Source: Clostridia bacterium (lineage in GTDB: Bacteria > Bacillota > Clostridia > Lachnospirales > Lachnospiraceae). From it: a stretch of DNA of 64,000 nt. The position numbers and the translations under genes were made by a program. Within the stretch, counting starts at the first letter, position 1, and every line of letters begins with the position of its first letter. The stretch spans positions 1 to 64,000 of the forward strand of contig CAJTHL010000012.1 in the NCBI GenBank assembly GCA_910576205.1, read 5' to 3'. Shown here piece after piece: positions 61,412 through 64,000 of this stretch. The notes under the pieces were generated by a model. The model was given only the letters and a program-made list of their open reading frames with translations. It did not search any database and was not told the origin of the DNA.

Positions 61412-61898
61412 TTGTCTTTCCCCCTTTCATGCGATAGAAGAATCCGATCAGACGCTCAATTTCCATCAGACACAGGGCAACCCCGGCAATAGGGATAGCC
61501 AGATACAAATACATGGATTTTACGCGCAGTCCGGTCATCATGCTTCTTCCCATAAGCTGGGCAAACTGCCATCCATAGATAATCATAAACCAGGAAAAAC
61601 AGAAGATCATCACCTGCGCCATGCCCTTAAAGAAGTTTACCACCTTTTCCGGAAGAAACAGATCAATAACCGTCATACGGATATGGGTATCCTTGCGGAT
61701 AGCAAGGGCCGCGCTAATCATGGACATGTAAACCATGCATAAAAGGGCCAGCTCTTCTCCCCAGGAAGGGCTGTTATTTAAGACAAATCTACCAAACACC
61801 ACATAAGCAGTTACCACAACCATACCAACAAAGAATATCTTGCACAGGGTCATGAAAACCAGGTATACATAGTCGAAAAACTTTGTGACTTTTTCCAA
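61404..61898 (-). CDS. TRAP transporter small permease, DctQ type
   Basis: A 164-residue protein with four membrane helices (VYLVFMTLCKIFFVGMVVVTAYVVFGRF at the start, then SWGEELALLCMVYMSMISAAL). It joins DctM to the binding protein. The start is TTG at 61898 behind GGAGGAGAG. It follows dctP after a hairpin and overlaps dctM. Confidence 0.9.
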   Translation of the reverse strand: MEKVTKFFDYVYLVFMTLCKIFFVGMVVVTAYVVFGRFVLNNSPSWGEELALLCMVYMSMISAALAIRKDTHIRMTVIDLFLPEKVVNFFKGMAQVMIFCFSWFMIIYGWQFAQLMGRSMMTGLRVKSMYLYLAIPIAGVALCLMEIERLIGFFYRMKGGKTNE

Positions 61899-61921
61899 GA
61901 CTCTCCTCCTCTCATGAAGAG

Positions 61922-61951
61922 AAGGAGGGGAGCGTGTGTCCCCTCCTCCTT
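61922..61951 (-). terminator. Intercistronic hairpin between dctP and dctQ
   Basis: AAGGAGG(A)GGGGA and TCCCCTCCTT arms on the minus strand, 14 bp past the dctP stop, with no U-tract. It probably protects or limits read-through so that the binding protein is made in excess, rather than ending the operon. Confidence 0.6.
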
Positions 61952-61964
61952 ACTTTTGCAGGTA

Positions 61965-63068
61965 TTATTTCATACTTAAGATCTGATCATACAGGCTCTT
62001 CAGCTCCTCTGTTTTGGTGTACTCAGCCGTTACGTCTGCAGTTGCCTCTACGAAAGGTGTGTTGTCCGTGATCTCGATCACGTTCGCGCCTGCTGCCTTG
62101 ATATCCTCCAGAAGCTGTCCATCCAGCTCTGTGATGGTCTCTTTGTTGTACTTCTCAGTTGCCTTCGCGGCATCCAGAAGGATCTGCTGATCCTCTGCGG
62201 AAAGTCCGTTCCATACGCTCTCGCTCATCAGGATGATGGAGGGGCTGTATGTATGTCCGGTCAGCGTGTAGTTGGGAGCCACCTCATAAAACTTGTTTGA
62301 GTAGTACCCGGAGTGGGGCTGCTCAGCGCCATCCACAACGCCTGTCTGCAGAGAAGAATACAGCTCGGAGAAGGAAATGGGGGTTGCGCTGGCGCCAAGA
62401 GCTGTGGTGGTCCCTTCCATGATCAGCGTGGTGGGAACACGAAGCTTCAGACCCTTGAAGTCCTCTACGCTCTCGATGGGCTTGCTCTCGATGGTGAAGA
62501 AGTTACGGGAACCCTCGTCCAGGTAGAACAGACCAACCATGCCCATTCCCTTTTCCTGGGGCTCAGCTAAGAAATCAGCGCCGATCTCACTCTCCAGAAC
62601 GTTCCACAGATGCTCACGGCCCTGGAATACGAAGGGAAGTCCGAACAGGTTCAGCTTCTCCGCGCCAAAGTCAGCCAGGGAGTTGGTGTTACCACGGCAG
62701 ATATCGATAGCGCCGCCGCCCATCTGAATGGTCTGGTAAGCGGTCTTCTCATCGCCTAACTGGCCGGCCGGGAATACGTCGATCTCGATACGTCCGTTGG
62801 ACATTTCAGCTACCTGCTCCGCGAAGTAATCCGCGCACTCGTCCATGATGTGTCCATCAGGATTCAGCTCCGCGTACTTCAGTACGATCTCAGCCTCTCC
62901 TGTGGATGCCGTGGGCTCCTCAGTCTCTGCGGGAGCGTCCGTCTCGGGAGCGTCCTGCTCTGTCTCGGCGGGCTGCTCCGCAGGCGCCTCCTGCTTGTTT
63001 CCGCATCCTGCCAGCATGGTCATTGCCAGTGTCAGTGACAGGATTGTTGCTACTACCTTTCTCTTCAT
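61965..63068 (-). CDS. TRAP transporter substrate-binding lipoprotein, DctP type
   Basis: A 367-residue extracellular receptor. The signal peptide ends in a lipobox LAGC with C22, so it is lipid-anchored. A Glu/Ala/Pro/Thr-rich linker of about 35 residues follows. The DctP domain has ADYFAEQVAEMSNGRIEIDVFPAGQLGDEKTAYQ, LPFVFQGREHLW and the Arg-containing LRVPTT segment, with GVVDGAEQPHSGYYSNKFYEV later. The ligand is not known. It is first in the operon, behind AGGAGG. Confidence 0.94.
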   Translation of the reverse strand: MKRKVVATILSLTLAMTMLAGCGNKQEAPAEQPAETEQDAPETDAPAETEEPTASTGEAEIVLKYAELNPDGHIMDECADYFAEQVAEMSNGRIEIDVFPAGQLGDEKTAYQTIQMGGGAIDICRGNTNSLADFGAEKLNLFGLPFVFQGREHLWNVLESEIGADFLAEPQEKGMGMVGLFYLDEGSRNFFTIESKPIESVEDFKGLKLRVPTTLIMEGTTTALGASATPISFSELYSSLQTGVVDGAEQPHSGYYSNKFYEVAPNYTLTGHTYSPSIILMSESVWNGLSAEDQQILLDAAKATEKYNKETITELDGQLLEDIKAAGANVIEITDNTPFVEATADVTAEYTKTEELKSLYDQILSMK

Positions 63069-63169
63069 AAATATTGCCTCCTGTTTTGCATTTTATATTT
63101 CCAGGCCCAGGGGCCTTTCCATATCACATTGAATTGTGGCGAAGGGCTTTTGGGATACCCTCCCCGTCT

Positions 63170-63197
63170 ATTTTATCACCTTTTATGGTTCTGTCAA
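63170..63197 (-). promoter_or_regulatory. Promoter of the TRAP operon
   Basis: TTGACA (63197-63192), a 16-nt spacer and TAAAAT (63175-63170) on the minus strand, about 100 bp before dctP and just after the uroporphyrinogen-decarboxylase-family gene. It makes the TRAP genes at least partly independent of that gene. Confidence 0.75.
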
Positions 63198-63206
63198 CAT
63201 TTCCCT

Positions 63207-64000
63207 TTAAAAGGAAGCCGCTTTGCAGGCGTCCAGGAAATTCTTCACCTGCTGGTCGGTGATCTTGTCGTCCATGCCAACGCAGGATACAGAGATCTGG
63301 TTTTCCGGGTTGTTTCCGTTTTTCACCAGATCCGCCACCTCCGCGAATACCTCTTCCCGGGATGCCTTCATCAGACGCACCGGGCTGTAGCGGGCGTTTA
63401 AGAATACGTGGGGAAGCGCTTCCCGCACGGCCTTGATATTGGAGAACGCGCCCACCTCCGCAAAGGTCAGCCCCCTTACCTGGCTGTACCCCTGCACCAC
63501 GTGCTCCATGGATTTACCACAATGATGAATACCGAAGTTTCCGAACGCGTCCGCAAGCTGCTGGTCGTATTTCAGCAGGAATTTTTCATAGAGATCGTTG
63601 GACACCATCTCCACGGAACAGTTGGAGGTCAGATAGTTCTCCGGCATGACCTGGCGCACAATAGCGGTAACGCCGCCGGAGACATCGTTTGACAGGGCCT
63701 TGAACCGCTTTCCGATATCGATGCTCATCTTCGTGATCTCCGCAAGCAATGCGTCCACCTCGTCCGGCGCCGTATAGTAGGCCGCCATAACCTCCTGGCC
63801 CATAAGGTCCATAGCGATATTCTGGATTCCCATAAGGTTGATGTAGGTCTCTACCCTTCCATACTTCTCCAGAAGGTAATCGATCTGCTTCTGGGTTCTC
63901 TGCCATACGGGATTGGCAGCCAGATCCGGAGCCTTGATTTCTGTAATCTCGTCCTCGTCCAGGTTCCTGCTCATAACCTGGGGAGAAGTATCCTTTTCAT
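63207..64000 (-). CDS. Uroporphyrinogen-decarboxylase-family protein (partial at right edge)
   Basis: The C-terminal 264 residues of a URO-D superfamily protein. The frame stays open through the right edge (EKDTSPQV precedes MSRNLDEDEI), so the internal Met at 63974 is not the start. Visible features are NLMGIQNIAMDLMGQE, NFGIHHCGKSMEHV with a possible His/Cys metal site, and SVSCVGMDDKITDQQ. No haem genes are nearby, so it is more likely a methyltransferase- or catabolism-type member than HemE. It may share a pathway with the TRAP system. Confidence 0.75.
   Translation of the reverse strand, partial: EKDTSPQVMSRNLDEDEITEIKAPDLAANPVWQRTQKQIDYLLEKYGRVETYINLMGIQNIAMDLMGQEVMAAYYTAPDEVDALLAEITKMSIDIGKRFKALSNDVSGGVTAIVRQVMPENYLTSNCSVEMVSNDLYEKFLLKYDQQLADAFGNFGIHHCGKSMEHVVQGYSQVRGLTFAEVGAFSNIKAVREALPHVFLNARYSPVRLMKASREEVFAEVADLVKNGNNPENQISVSCVGMDDKITDQQVKNFLDACKAASF

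Noticed and set aside
1..64000. CRISPR arrays, tRNA genes, prophage modules
   Set aside because: No regularly spaced repeats and no tRNA cloverleaf noticed; the only mobile sequences are the two remnants at 30785-31843.

Overview
The window is chromosomal DNA of a spore-forming, flagellated, Gram-positive anaerobe of the Clostridia, most likely a member of the Lachnospiraceae. The evidence is the spoIIAA-spoIIAB-sigF operon, a flagellin with a sigma-28 type promoter, a SleB-type cell wall hydrolase, S-box and T-box leaders with intrinsic terminators, a type III glutamine synthetase, and consensus sigma-A promoters. I cannot name a genus. Almost every gene is on the minus strand; the only clear plus-strand gene is a MATE exporter at 49506-50966. 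A probable rRNA operon promoter also reads leftwards off the left edge. In a Firmicute this suggests the replication fork runs from right to left here.

Layout from left to right. 1-308: promoter and leader of a probable rRNA operon. 309-4108: YtvI-like permease, RluA-type pseudouridine synthase, glucose-6-phosphate isomerase, and a small membrane protein. 4234-6961: S-adenosylhomocysteine hydrolase and an MTA/SAH deaminase, next to a decayed MTA/SAH nucleosidase. 7011-13432: an orphan flagellin gene with a CsrA-like leader site, followed by two paralogous GT2-TPR glycosyltransferases and a CDP-glycerol-transferase-like protein, a candidate flagellin-modification cluster. 13460-14925: spoIIA operon. 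15081-21266: zinc-ribbon/TPR membrane protein, a 49-residue unannotated ORF, folC, and valS behind a T-box. 21274-27610: a metallophosphoesterase, then a TetR regulator with an RND exporter, both behind a consensus promoter and a palindromic operator. 27651-30819: metK behind a SAM-I riboswitch, and murA. 30785-31941: remains of mobile elements (tyrosine recombinase and IS1182-type transposase). 31980-39596: small ORF, lysS, greA, dusB, small conserved protein, birA, small membrane protein, argF, and patatin. 39648-43091: stomatin/NfeD pair, a decayed AAA ATPase, SH3/SleB hydrolase, and a SpoU-type RNA methyltransferase. 43936-49300: pfkA, dnaE and a DUF2971 protein. 49506-52262: MATE exporter converging on a membrane-anchored XRE regulator, then a McrC fragment. 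52263-58840: RNA uridine methyltransferase, small acidic membrane protein, a fused Amt-PII ammonium transporter, and glutamine synthetase III; the last two each lie behind a leader that carries an intrinsic terminator. 58911-64000: a TRAP transporter operon with an esterase and a cupin, beside a uroporphyrinogen-decarboxylase-family gene cut by the right edge.

Most of the window is housekeeping. The points of most interest are the flagellin cluster with its post-transcriptional leader, the matched leader terminators on the two ammonium-assimilation genes together with a PII domain that has lost its modified tyrosine, and several gene remnants at 6812, 30785, 31481, 41315 and 52058 that show a history of gain and loss of mobile, restriction and salvage functions.
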